Positions 12,765-24,899 of a stretch of DNA of 64,000 nt are shown one piece after another. This DNA is from Ophiura sarsii. Taxonomy: Eukaryota; Echinodermata; Ophiuroidea; Amphilepidida; Ophiuridae. The position numbers and the translations under genes are program-made. Numbering within the stretch: position 1 is the stretch's first letter; the number at the start of each line of letters is the position of its first letter. Location: NCBI GenBank assembly GCA_035610835.1, contig CM069446.1, positions 47,469,625 through 47,533,624 on the forward strand, given 5' to 3'. Under the pieces are notes generated by a model. That model was given only the letters and a program-made list of their open reading frames with translations, searched no databases and was not told the DNA's origin.

Positions 12765-14114
12765 TAGCCAGGGGAGGGGCGGTAACGTCGTGTCGGTTGA
12801 GATTGGCACTGTCGGTTCATTTGACCAAAGGAATCATGGAAATATGATTGGCAAAAGTACACAGATGAAACAAATCTGTGCTATTTATATAACAAGAAGA
12901 CGATAAGGGACCGTTCATAAGTTCCACCGGAGGAGGGGCGGGCAGAAAACAGGGGGTCACATGGTTTCTACTTGACAAAAAAAAGGGGGGGGGGGGGCCT
13001 CACACGTTTTTTTCCTAATGGGCCATACTGTTTTTTACCGTTAATATCCAACAGCTTCCGGGGGCTTCGCCCCTGGACCCCCACAAAAAAACCCCATAAA
13101 ATTGTATCCAAAATGTTTGAGATCGGCACTATATCGGTTCATTTGACATGGAATTATGATGGTCAAAAGTACACAGATCATGGAATTTTTTCGCGGCATT
13201 TTTTCGCGCACTACGCGCACATGTGTCCACAAAATCCAATCTATTGGGTACAAGCTTGTTTAGAGCCAAAATGTACCTCAAGGCATATAGCAAAAAATAG
13301 TGTAAAGTCCTAAATTTTAGCCAGTGGCGTACCGACCGGGGGGCAAGTTGCCCCCCCCCCCCCTCCCCCCCCCCTGGCTCCAAATACCGGGACGCTAAAT
13401 TCGCAATACCGGGACGCTAAATTCGCATAAGAAGAAGAAAAAAAAATAGGTCCTAGGCCGAAAACACTGAGGATTGGGCATTATTTGTTGAGTGTTGTGC
13501 TTTTTGGACTGCGAAATTTTGTGACCGCGCAAAATGTCATAGCATCTAATTTCCAAATTTTCTTGGGTCCTTGATAAGCGTGCCCAAACCCAAAGCCGTA
13601 TTTATCGTCAATACTTTATGCATTTCGTCAATACAACAAGCTTCATGTTATGCTCCCTTCCCCCTTTTTTTAAAGCTGACAACGCCATAGACTTTAATAC
13701 TTCTTTTAATAATATAACGATTTGCCGGCCTCGTTTTACCATAAATGATTTTACGACCAATCGAACTGATCAGCCAGTCGGGAAAATTGAGAAGAATCTT
13801 TGGTGGAAATAGTACAATTTTGACAAGAATTTATCGCGAAATTATACTGAAATTTACCGGCCATGAAATTACCATGAAACGGGTTTCCTATGTCTTTTTA
13901 ACCGCTATAACCCATGACCACCACCACTGGTCCAACGGTGTGTAGGTTAGTAGGTAGTCTATATAATGCAACTTCGCGCCCGCTCTTTAAAAGATGCTCT
14001 CTAAGGCATTTCTAAGCAGGCTCAATTTTTATCTTTTCCTTAAATTTGTATAATTGTTCAGACATCTGTGCATTCCACCCCACCCGCACACCCCTGGCCT
14101 TGGCTACGTCACTG
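12765..14114. mobile_element. Degraded hAT-like repeats with G/C runs
   Basis: CAGTGGCGTAGCCAG occurs at 12765, a variant CAGTGGCGTACCGACC at 13323, and the reverse form GGCTACGTCACTG near 14102-14114. These match the ends of the delimited 150 bp element at 19646. A ~75 bp stretch around GGTTCATTTGAC and AAAAGTACACAGAT is present twice (about 12797-12870 and 13119-13175), so at least two related copies are nested or overlapping. Long G and C runs lie near 12984 and 13353. I cannot pair the ends into complete elements or find target duplications. Confidence 0.4.
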
Positions 14115-14977
14115 AACTAGGCTTCCACGTGCCTCGCTATTAAAATCCTAAGCTATGCCACTAAATTCAACGGGAGAATGTACAACTGAACCGAGGGCGC
14201 AAGTTATGATGCATGGTCTGCAGCAGACGACGGTGGCCACGCGAAACCTAAATTTTGAATTCGTATTGGAATAACGCGTAATCGCGAATGTTAATCTTAT
14301 CATTTTGAAAAATTCATCATAATTATTTAAGACTTTTTTTCTAATCCAAAACCGTTGGAGTTGGCTAACCAACTCCATTATAAATGTGTTTTTTTGAATT
14401 ATTTCCCTCGTTAACCGGGCGATAACAGCTTAAAATATTTAAAAATGATGTTGCCATATGGTTGCACACCACCAAATACATCTCCCATAGGGTTACACGT
14501 GAAATGCACAATTTTAAAATGGATATTTCTCGACGTTATAAGAAACTGGTAACTTGAAATTTGGTTTCAACTTGAAGATGAAAGCCATGACTACTAACTC
14601 AACAACTCATTTATGGGGGGTAACCGGCATAATTTTGAGCTAGAGCCTTTTCAAAAAGTACGAGTTGAGTTTTCCTGGTCACACGCAATTGTTGATTAAG
14701 ATTATTGCGTCAGATACCAGAAATGACCTGAACACAAATGTCTCTGTTAAAATTTAAAAAAATCATCATTGCATCAATTGTTTTGGACCTGAAGAACGCT
14801 GATGTGTCTGTCAAAATTCACACTATATTAATTTCGCCATAACATGTAGTAAATACCCTAATTTTAAACTGTAATTTACAATAGGTTTCCCGTTTCGGCA
14901 TAGAAACGGGCCGGTTTTGGACTTTTGCCTCAAAAGGGGTAGGGCCAGACGTTATTTAGTGGTGTGAAACCATATTG

Positions 14978-15069
14978 GGTCGTCCGAGACGCGTGGCGGA
15001 TGGCCAGCGTCGTCTGGCCTGCAGATCAGTGGTCTGCAGATGGCGACGCTATGACAATTTCAGACGACC
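14978..15069. repeat. Nested hairpin in foldback spacer
   Basis: Three concentric inverted repeats: GGTCGTC (14978) with GACGACC (15063); AGCGTCG (15006) with CGACGCT (15044); CTGCAGA (15019) with TCTGCAG (15033). Together they could fold as one long imperfect stem with a small TCAGTGG loop. Transcription is unknown. Confidence 0.5.
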
Positions 15070-15249
15070 GAACCTATAATATTGAAATACCTTTCTCTTT
15101 CCTCTCTGTATGGTTTGATCTTTAAAATTACCCATTAAAGAGGATGCTTGGATGAATTAAGTAAATTGCCCATTGCCTCTTTTATAAAAAAGCGTTTTAA
15201 TCAACGTCAGTTTCGCAACATATCATATTTTAAATTAACATTAGAACCT

Positions 15250-15660
15250 GTAGAACCTGAAAAACTAATTTTCGGATTAGAGAACCTTTTGACCCATTCG
15301 GACTAAAGAATACGCTATATGATTCGGGCTATAGCACCCATTTCAATATTTGGACTAAAGAACCCTTTTTTATAAATCGGATTAAAGAACCTTAATTCAT
15401 ATTCGGACTAGAGAACCTGTTTTAATGTTCGGATTAAAGAACCATTTCACAAATCGGATTATAGAACACGTACATAGTATTCAGACCAAAGAATCGTTTT
15501 GCATGTTCGGATTAGAGAACCTTTTTCATTTTCGTATTATAGAACCTGAATTATTTTTCGGACTATAGAACCTTCGGAATATAGCACCTTATTTTTTTCG
15601 GATTATAGAACCCTTCGGATTTTAGAACCTTCGGACTAAAGAACCGTCGGACTATAGATA
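15250..15660 (+). repeat. Degenerate 16 bp minisatellite TTCGGATTAAAGAACC
   Basis: Around eighteen copies of TTCGG(A/G)(T/C)TA(A/T)AGAACC in the same orientation, separated by 0-20 bp of A/T-rich filler, becoming back-to-back at the right end just before the right-hand satellite array. Copies vary at a few fixed positions, suggesting old, independently drifting units and not a fresh slippage tract. Confidence 0.8.
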
Positions 15661-15671
15661 GACATGTCACC

Positions 15672-18590
15672 CACAGCCCAATATGTGCAAACAAATTATT
15701 TTTTTGAAAAATGATCTAGAAACATCTGTTTAGTTTATATATGACTTCTATTATGTCTTATTACCTTCAATCTGTCGAAAAAAGCGTCTTATTGTTGATA
15801 TTTAAGAAAATTTCAACCTCAGCCCAATACGTGCACAAAAAAAACGACAACAAAGATCTAGAAACATCTGTTTAGTTTATATATGACTTCTATTATGTCT
15901 TATTACCTTCAATCTGTCGAAAAAACCGTCTTATTACTGATATTTAAGAAAATTTCAACCTCAGCCCAATACGTGCAAACAAATATTTTTTTGAAAAATG
16001 ATCTAGAAACATCTGTTTAGTTTATATATGACTTCTACTATGTCTTATTACCTTCAATCTGTCGAAAAAACCGTCTTATTACTGATATTTAAGAAAATTT
16101 CAACCTCAGCCCAATACGTGCAAAAAAATATGTTTTTTGAAAAATGATCTGGAAACATCTGTTTAGTTTATATATGACTTCTATTATGTCTTATTACCTT
16201 CAATCTGTCGAAAAAACCGTCTTATTACTGATATTTAAGAAAATTTCAACCTCAGCCCAATACGTGCAAATGAAAATATTTTTTTGAAAAATGATCTAGA
16301 AACATCTGTTTAGTTTATATATGACTTCTATTATGTCTTATTACCTTCAATCTGTCGAAAAAAACGTCTTATTACTGATACTTAAGACAATTTCAACCTC
16401 AGCCCAATACGTGCAAAAAAAAAAAAAATTTTTGAAAAATGATCTAGAAACATCTGTTTAGTTTATATATGACTTATATTATGTCTTATTACCTTCAATC
16501 TGTCAAAAAAACCGTCTTATTACTGATATTTAAGAAAATTTCAACCTCAGCCCAATACGTGCAAATGAATGGGTTTTTTTGAAAAATGATCTAGAAACAT
16601 CTGTTTAGTTTATATATGACTTCTATTATGTCTTATTACCTTCAATCTGTCGAAAAAACCGTCTTATTACTGATATTTAAGAAAATTTCAACCTCAGCCC
16701 AATACGTGCAAAAAAGCAAAAAAAAATTGAAAAATGATCTAGAAACATCTGTTTAGTTTATATATGACTTCTATTATGTCTTATTACCTTCAATCTGTCG
16801 AAAAAACCGTCTTATTACTGATATTTAAGAAAATTTCAACCTCAGCCCAATACGTGCAAATGAAAAAAAAAAATTGAAAAATGATCTAGAAACATCTGTT
16901 TAGTTTATATATGACTTCTATTATGTGTTATTACCTTTAATCTGTCGAAAAAACCGTCTTATTACTGATATTTAAGAAAATTTCAACCTCAGCCCAATAC
17001 GTGCAAAAAAAATATTTTTTTGAAAAATGATCTAGAAACAATCTGTTTAGTTTATATATGACTTCTATTATGTCTTATTACCTTCAATCTGTCGAAAAAA
17101 CCGTCTTATTACTGATATTTAAGAAAATTTCAACCTCAGCCCAATACGTGCAAAAAAAAATATTTTTTTGAAAAATGATCTAGAAACATCTGTTTAGTTT
17201 ATATATGACTTCTATTATGTCTTATTACCTTCAATATGTCGAAAAAACCGTCTTATTACTGATATTTAAGAAAATTTCAACCTCAGCCCAATACGTGCAA
17301 AAAAATTTTTTTTTTTGAAAAATGATCTAGAAACATCTGTTTAGTTTATATATGACTTCTATTATGTCTTATTACCTTCAATCTGTCGAAAAAACCGTCT
17401 TATTACTGATATTTAAGAAAATTTCAACCTCAGCCCAATACGTGCAAAAAAAAAAAAAATTTTGAAAAATGATCTAGAAACATCTGTTTAGTTTATATAT
17501 GACTTCTATTATGTCTTATTACCTTCAATCTGTCGAAAAAACCGTCTTATTACTGATATTTAAGAAAATTTCAACCTCAGCCCAATACGTGCAAATGAAA
17601 AAAAAAATTGAAAAATGATCTAGAAACATCTGTTTAGTTTATATATGACTTCTATTATGTCTTATTACCTTCAATCTGTCGAAAAAAACCGTCTTATTAC
17701 TGATATTTAAGAAAATTTCAACCTCAGCCCAATACGTGCAAAAAAAATTTTTTTTTTGAAAAATGATCTAGAAACATCTGTTTAGTTTATATATGACTTC
17801 TATTATGTCTTATTACCTTCAATCTGTCGAAAAAACCGTCTTATTACTGATATTTAAGAAAATTTCAACCTCAGCCAATACGTGCAAAAAACTTTTTTTT
17901 TTGAAAAATGATCTAGAAACATCTGTTTAGTTTATATATGACTTCTATTATGTCTTATTATCTTCAATCTGTCGAAAAAACCGTCTTATTGTTGATATTT
18001 AAGAAAATTTCAACCTCAGCCCAATACGTGCAACAAAAAAAAATTGAAGAATGATCTAGAAACATCTGTTTAGTTTATATATGACTTCTATTATGTCTCA
18101 TTACCTTCAATCTGTCGAAAAAACCGTCTTATTACTGATATTTAAGAAAATTTCAACCTCAGCCCAATACGTGCAAAAAAATTTTTTTTTGAAAAATGAT
18201 CTAGAAACATCTGTTTAGTTTATATATGACTTCTGTTATGTCTTATTACCTTTAATCTGTCGAAAAACCCGTCTTATTGTTGATATTTAAGAAAATTTCA
18301 ACCTCAGCCCAATACGTGCAAAAAAAATAAAAATTGAAAAATGATCTAGAAACATCTGTTTAGTTTATATATGACTTCTATTATGTCTTATTACCTTCAA
18401 TCTGTCGAAAAAAAGCGTCTTATTGTTGATATTTAAGAAAATTTCAACCTCAGCCCAATACGTGCAAAAAAATAATAATTACAAAATGATCTAGAAACAT
18501 CTGTTTAGTTTATATATGACTTCTATTATGTCTTATTACCTTCAATCTGTCGAAAAAATCGTCTTGTTACCTATATTTAAGAAACGTAAG
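15672..18590 (-). repeat. ~145 bp satellite array, right arm (about 20 units)
   Basis: The same satellite unit as the left arm but in the opposite orientation (AGCCCAATACGTGC marks each unit, from 15676 to 18450, mean spacing 146 bp). Linkers are mostly all different, so no higher-order repeat is visible here. The outermost four units match the outermost four of the left arm one for one, including private variants such as AGCGTC, AAACCCGTC and GTCTCATTACC. Confidence 0.95.
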
Positions 18591-19449
18591 CCCAATATTT
18601 TTTGTTCAACATTTCATGTCGAGTCAATTGTTGGACGATTTAATATTTCAGAGGGAGGGTGTAAGTTAAAGGAAAGATATTTATAGCTGAATTTAATATT
18701 ACTTATTATAGGGGCATGGTTATGTCGGGACGAAATGGACGTAGGTCGAGTTTTGTAAGGTACGATTGAAATATTTCAAGGTACGATTGAAATATTTCAA
18801 GGTACGATTGAAATATTTCAGAGGGAGGGTGTAAGTTAAAAGAAAGATGTTTATAGCTGAATTTAATATTACTGATTATAGGGGCATGGTTATGTCGGGA
18901 CGAAATGGACGTAGGCCGAGATCAGTAGCTTATGATTTAAATATTTCAGAGGGAGAGTGTAAGTTAAATTAAAGAGATTTAAAGCTGAATTTAATATTAC
19001 TGATTATAGGGGCATGGGGATGTCGGGACGAAATGGGCGTAGGTCGAGTTCAGTAGCTTATGATTTAATTTTTTCAGAGGGAGGGTGTAAGTTAAATTAA
19101 AGAGATTTAAAGCTGAATTTAATATTACTGATTAGAGGGGCATGGGTATGTCGGGACGAATTGGACGTAGGTCGAGTTCAGTAGCTTTTGATTAAAAATT
19201 TTCAGAGGGAGGGTGCTTTATTACTGGAATAGCTTCAACATAACATTATTGACCATTTACAGCCATTTAAACATTTGGACCAATTTACTTCTGGTCGAAC
19301 CAAGCAGGGTCGACTAAACATAGTCATTGTTTGAAGCTTTCAGAGGGAGAGTGGTTGCCTAATAGAATATTTTCAAAATTTAGAGTTCAAATTTTTTTTA
19401 GCACGTATTGGGCCAAAGAATAATTTATTTGTCATTTTTTTCTATTTAA
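18591..19449 (-). repeat. Right outer arm, inverted copy of 5757-6600
   Basis: Reverse complement of the left outer arm with few substitutions, including the ~128 bp repeats. It differs by one extra copy of the ~21 bp GGTACGATTGAAATATTTCA unit (three against two). With 19450-19505 it completes the terminal inverted repeat. Confidence 0.9.
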
Positions 19450-19511
19450 GCCCAATACGTGCAAATTTGCACGTATTGGGCTTTTGCACGTATTGGGCCG
19501 TAACACATGCG

Positions 19512-20068
19512 CATCTGCGATCGTAACCAGCATCACTAGTCAGTTACTCTCTAAAGTCAGTTACACTCGCCCGTCGATGTAGTGAAGACATTGTAAATAC
19601 TCGTGACAGAGTTCATATTTGATCACGTGGATGCACACTCCTACACAATGGCGTAGCCAGGGGGGGGGGGGGGGGGGGGGGGAGGGCCAGGGAGTAATGG
19701 CCCCCTAAAATTACCCCATCGGTACACAACGCATGCCGTTGGTACATTCGTAATTTTGACCATGCGAATTTTTCAAAAAGCTGGCTACGCCACTGCTCCT
19801 ACACACCCCACTCAAAACGCATTGGATCATACAGGCCTGTAACAATGTTTTGTTAACACACAAAAAAACCAATAACACAAGCCATATGTTTCACTTGCTG
19901 CGCTCGCGAAAATCTTTGTTTGACCTTTGTTGGAACTTTTTAGCAAGGCATTTTGCGATGAGTGTGGGGGAGCGAACGCTGCTAAATGTTAAAACAAACT
20001 CTGTCGTCGCTGCTCAGCGCAGAATTACTATACACAAGTATAGAGTAAACAGAATAGTTCCTTAAAAT
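19512..20068 (+). repeat. Repeated sequence X1 (right part)
   Basis: Continues X1 after the foldback insertion. CATCTGCGATCGTAACCAGC matches X2 from about 23600 and X3 from about 41770, and the distal part (19960-20060, with CGCAGAATTACTATACACA) matches the end of X4 at 49950-50040. A 150 bp MITE is inserted at 19646. No gene. Confidence 0.7.
19646..19795. mobile_element. hAT-like MITE with 8 bp target duplication
   Basis: Ends CAATGGCGTAGCCAG and CTGGCTACGCCACTG are inverted repeats. The flanking 8-mer CTCCTACA is present on both sides (19638-19645 and 19796-19803). An 8 bp duplication with CAG-type ends fits hAT transposons (inference). A long G-run follows the left end (about 19661-19683). 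X2 and X3 lack the insertion at the corresponding place. Confidence 0.8.
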
Positions 20069-20126
20069 AAAGAGGGCCGTATTCTCGTCGGTCAATTTAA
20101 ATACGTACGAGAATACGGCCCTCTTT
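20069..20126. repeat. Hairpin at X1/X2 junction
   Basis: AAAGAGGGCCGTATTCTCGT pairs perfectly with ACGAGAATACGGCCCTCTTT across an 18 bp spacer. A near-identical hairpin lies at 54130-54187 in X5, and single arms of it occur near 23845, 37968 and 46368. It marks a recurrent end sequence of the GTTTAA-rich module. Confidence 0.85.
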
Positions 20127-22550
20127 GTTTGAAACGCGTGTTTAGCTTATATTTCAAAAATATCGCTTAACTAAACGCAATTCTCGAAAATGGGTTTATC
20201 TTAAACACATCTAACTCGCTGAGAAGTGTCTAACTTTAAATATGGGTAGTTTAACGAGCGGATTAATTAATAAACTCATGCACCGATTGTACGCCTTGAA
20301 TGGTTACTTGACCATGCCCAGTACAAGCTGACGTGCAGATCGTGTATAGTCATAAAAATACACATGCATTTGAAAAATTAAGTCGATATCTATTCTAACC
20401 CATGAGAGGCCACAATAAATTAAATACCTCTACACAGCAAACGCACGATCCCGGGGATGAGATTTGCGGAGTTTAAAATCGGGCTGTGTTCAACACGTCG
20501 CTTAACAAAAATTGACGATGACTAAATTCATCTGATGTTCTGACTAGAGCTTATATTTTGCATACAAATATTCAATAAAGTGTTACAGATCGTTTAAAGA
20601 TCATGCGATGAAATCATTGGAAGACTTTCATAGAATTATGGGACACTGCAAGGTATCATATTGTAATTGAGAATCAAGCCACTTATTCGTTCTATGTTGA
20701 TAGGTTATTACATTAATTATCTGAATGTATGATGATTTATAACGCATTTTCCGATCATTTTACTATCATTTTTGAACAATTGAATTTTTCATATCTGCAG
20801 CGATTGACTAACCTTGGTGATCAGAAAAATAAGGTTTGATTTGTGAAAAGTATAAGATCGAATATCGATCAAGAAATTATATAATTGTCTGGGACCCCTT
20901 ATAGTTATTAGATGCAGGACGCATGGATATATCATTATAATACACTATCGCTATTTGGAGATGTGACATGATAGACTAAACAGAAGTGAGGTCTGAATTG
21001 CGTCATACTGGGCGTGATTTACAACGAGTGTCAGCCATACAATCGCCACCAGTATCGGTTGGAGAGGGAGAGTCAATGTTTATTTCGCAAATACTAATCA
21101 TCTCTGTGGCTCGGAATAGACCGTAATATTATAACATAACTATTTGCGCTTATGGTTGCCTAAATGTTACCATTCAAACTATCCTTCCTTTCACCACCTG
21201 CCGATGTTGTGAACCCTTTGGCAAAGAAAGTTTTCGAATAACATTAAGCTGACGGTGATTCAAGACCATAATCTACACGTATAGTAATGAATAAAACAGA
21301 TTGATCAGACTAACAGGTGCATTTTATTTTAAAAATAACCCCACAAAATGTTTGATAAATAAAGGCTCCATAAACATCCATCAATCTATTGTCAACCTTA
21401 TTGTCAACCGATGTGAAGGTTTATATTTATCGCAATAAAACGCCTTGCAGTTAACTCAATAGCTTACGTTGTAAATAGTTCTTTTAAAGTTACTGGAGCC
21501 GCAGGGTTGTCAACGGTGACGGCCAAGCCACTACGAATATATGACAGACGATTACATTTCAAAATTTGATGCGATGTTTATTAACCCTTGGTTGCCAAAG
21601 ACAGGTGTGACAGGTAAGCCCTTGTTTTACCTGATACTGAACGATTTAAATGTGTTATTTAAAAGTAAAACATGATATATATATATATATACCTTTTAAG
21701 ACTTACAATTTGATTACTACGTGTCTAATATAAGTCAGCTATTTGATGGCCAGACCGTTAGAAACGGAGCTGTACGGAGGTTGAGTTCAGTCCAGTCCTG
21801 CACAAGGACACCCTCTTGACCAGCCACCCTACCTTCTAGGATCAACATTCTCAAATCCCTAGCCCGTACTTTTTTAAGATGTCCAAAGTAGCAGAGATTT
21901 CAACGGCGGTCGAAAACTCTGGTGATTTTATTTAAAAAAAGAATCTGCTTGAAATTAGGGTAAATCCTGAACTGATGACATGATTCATTTTGATATGATG
22001 TGGATGACTAGTTTAATCACCCCACCCTCACACTACCCGACACTTTTCATTCATAAAACACATCCACGTCGCTCCTCACTGCTATAAATGTTTTATTCAA
22101 CATACATCTCGACTATTCAATTGTTAATCTGTGCCATCGTTGTCGCAATTATAATGCATTACAATGGACACAAAACAAAACCTGAGTATTTATCGGACAG
22201 AGTAGTGGATTGCCATTGGCGACCCATTCCCATAATGTACAACTGATACAGTATACAGTGTATACACACACTCGCGGCATATTGTACCAAATTTAGTTTT
22301 ATTTAAACAAGACTATGACGTACATGTATGTATAGCAACATTTTATTTTGTCAAGTCGTATGAATCATGTAGAATTGGGACGAATTGAAAATGTTACAAG
22401 GGTTTGTCGTGTCGTTATTTGAGTACAAACAGGTCGTATCTTCATGTTTTGCATTTTGCAAGGTAGCCGTGATGTGATTAGATCTATAGTTTTCTATCAT
22501 AATTGTTTTGTAATTTCTTATCATTAAAAGCCTTTTTAAAAGCGATATAA

Positions 22551-22657
<107 letters not shown>

Positions 22658-23425
22658 GTCTAAATGTTATTGTCATCGCAGCCAACCGGCTGAAATGTCA
22701 CAACTCACAACATTACAAATTAAATACATTATTAAACAATGCAACGTCCAGGCAGCAGCTAAATCAGCGCCAAGTTGCGACATAAAGCAACATGAACAAA
22801 CAAACATAACCCCTATATAGTAACCTCCTATAGACAATGTAGACTATTTATTAAAGTGCCTTGCCAGTATTATACCTTCTTTTCCAAATCTTTAATAATC
22901 AAACAAAATCTCAGTCTGCGAAACGTCAGTTACGGTTTCTGTTTGTACTTTTACGATGATGTATACTTTGTATTCATAAGTTTTAAACATATCAAATGCT
23001 ACCCTTTCCCTGGTTCATATTGGCAAGGACGGTGGAATTACGACGACATCTGAATCATATGACCAAATGCCAACGGCAACAAATGTTGTATGTTATAGTT
23101 CGACAGTGAGGTATGGTTCTCATCAATCCATATATATGGTCAATGTCTGACAGATGACAAATGCGTGGAATTTTTAAGTCAAACCCACCGGTAATGTCAA
23201 CTTCCGGTTACTAAACCAAAGACTTAATGGATCTTTATGCCTTGATTTTCAAAGGTAGCTGGAATGATTTTGTGATTTCAACATAATAATTTGCTTAAGT
23301 GCCTGATGCTACGTCGGTGTGGCGCTTTCCTTAACGCAAGTCCCCGTGTACCTCCGCAGTAGATTCATGGAAAGGACAACATCTCAATCCAATCAAAACT
23401 GTCAATCGTTGTGCGCATAATACAA

Positions 23426-23473
23426 TGACGTAAGTGCTCAGTAGCATTCTACCGTTGTCACGTGGCTATATTT
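23426..23473 (+). promoter_or_regulatory. CRE / E-box / TATA cluster in X2
   Basis: TGACGTAA (23426), CACGTG (23459-23464) and CTATATTT (23466-23473) at the same spacing as in X1 and X3. Motif evidence only. Confidence 0.3.
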
Positions 23474-24290
23474 GCCGTGAATGCGTATCGATTCGTTTTC
23501 GTCATCTCGTTTGAATTCATAAATACCTGCAGATCATCCGCTTGACGAGCAGCATCATTGTCTGCAGTTCGATGTAGGATTCCCCGACCCCCTGCACACG
23601 CGCATCTGCGATCGTAACCAACATCAAATCAGATGCTCTCTAAATTTAGTTACCCTCGCCTATGTAGTGACGTTATTGTGTATACTCGTGACAGAATTCG
23701 TCTTTGATCACGTGAAGGCCGATACACCCCAAACACACCCCCACCCAAATAACGCATTGTTTTCAAAGGTGGATTTTTTTAAACAAAATGTGAACCTTTA
23801 TTTAAAAGAAAAACATAACAAAAATGATATTGGGCAGTATTCTCGTACGTGTTTAAACGTGGTTTTAAGCTAAACACGCGTTTAACTTTGACTTTAAACA
23901 CACCGTTTAACAAAACGCAATTCTAGAAAATGTGTTTAATTTAAACACGCGTGTAACTCACTGAAAATTGTCTATCTTTAAACATGGGTATGGGGGTAGT
24001 TAAACTCGCGTTTAAAACTAGACGTCTGCATCAAGTGTATGTCGTGATTTTCCATCGTGATACCATGGTTTAAACGGAATATAGATTTTTCTAATGATGG
24101 CCCTTAATCTAAAGACAAATAATTAGTTAAATGAATTAATTAGTTAAAGGGACACGAAGGATGTGTTGGAGGCTGCGCCCTCAATTTTGATAAATGTTGA
24201 CTTTGTACATTTTTACAATTGTATTATATTTTACACCTGTAAAGCTAAAGAAAATCAGCCCTATTTGTACAACAAAAGTCAAATATTCTA

Positions 24291-24899
24291 ATTTTCGCCC
24301 GGCTGCAGATTAGAATTTCACACTATATTTGGGGAACATAAGGGTCTTCCGGTCCCGGTCAAGGCTGACACAGGGAGTTATATTATACCGAAATGTTCTT
24401 TGAAGTTAGTAAACTTAAACCTAGTTGACATCCTGGACATCAGCCTTGGTAAATTATTTGACCCAATACAATTCGTTGGGTTTGTACATGTTATTAAAAA
24501 TGGCGTAGGCCTTAGTATGATTGTCTGAATGAGTAAATAAATGTATATACAGTATAGATAGATAAACACATCTCATCAAATATTTAGAATAACAAGTACC
24601 TCAATGAAGTGCCTGATCGAATATATATGAATTCATAGCTCTACTAAATTTATGTCGATGTTTTAATTTTTTTACGGTTTCCACGTTTTTATGTATTAGC
24701 TAGTAAATCATTAAGTTTTTTGACTTCTAAATAAAACAAATGGAATCTCTTTTTGGGTTTCGTTATATATCATGCGAACCTTGTGTATTGCATACATGCA
24801 AGGATAATTATAACATTTGCTATATCAAATTCAGAGTTAGCTATTTTCCAGCCACAAATTACGTATTCAAGAGATATTTTGAAAAATAAACATATTTAT
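24291..24899. other. Non-coding stretch, possible LINE 3' flank
   Basis: No recognisable feature. Block B lacks this stretch and part of the adjoining LINE (42450 joins sequence equivalent to about 25833), so it lies within a deletion or insertion that separates the two blocks. Confidence 0.4.

Larger units (their letters stand above)
11453..15671. other. Spacer between the foldback arms
   Basis: 4.2 kb of unique sequence between the opposed arrays. It holds a 30 bp perfect tandem duplication (11557-11616, GC-rich, 10 codons long in each copy), a TTAA-type MITE, a patch of G/C-run repeat with CAGTGGCGTAGCCAG-like ends, a nested hairpin at 14978-15069 and a TTCGGATTAAAGAACC minisatellite. I looked for transposase or other known domains in all frames of the listed translations and recognised none. 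The 100-residue frame over the 30 bp duplication has no family I can name. Confidence 0.7.
5701..19505. mobile_element. Giant foldback transposon with satellite arms
   Basis: A 13.8 kb element whose two ends are mirror images. It starts TGTTACGGCCC and ends GGGCCGTAACA, flanked on both sides by CATGCG (5695-5700 and 19506-19511). X2 and X3 carry the corresponding uninserted site (CACGCG before CATCTGCG), so a 6 bp target duplication is supported; longer alternatives need asymmetric ends. Each arm has a 32 bp perfect palindrome, about 0.85 kb with a ~128 bp internal repeat, and then a ~145 bp satellite array. The 4.2 kb centre contains no transposase I can recognise, so it is probably non-autonomous. 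The architecture resembles foldback elements (Drosophila FB, Galileo, sea urchin TU). Superfamily is unassigned. Confidence 0.85.
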
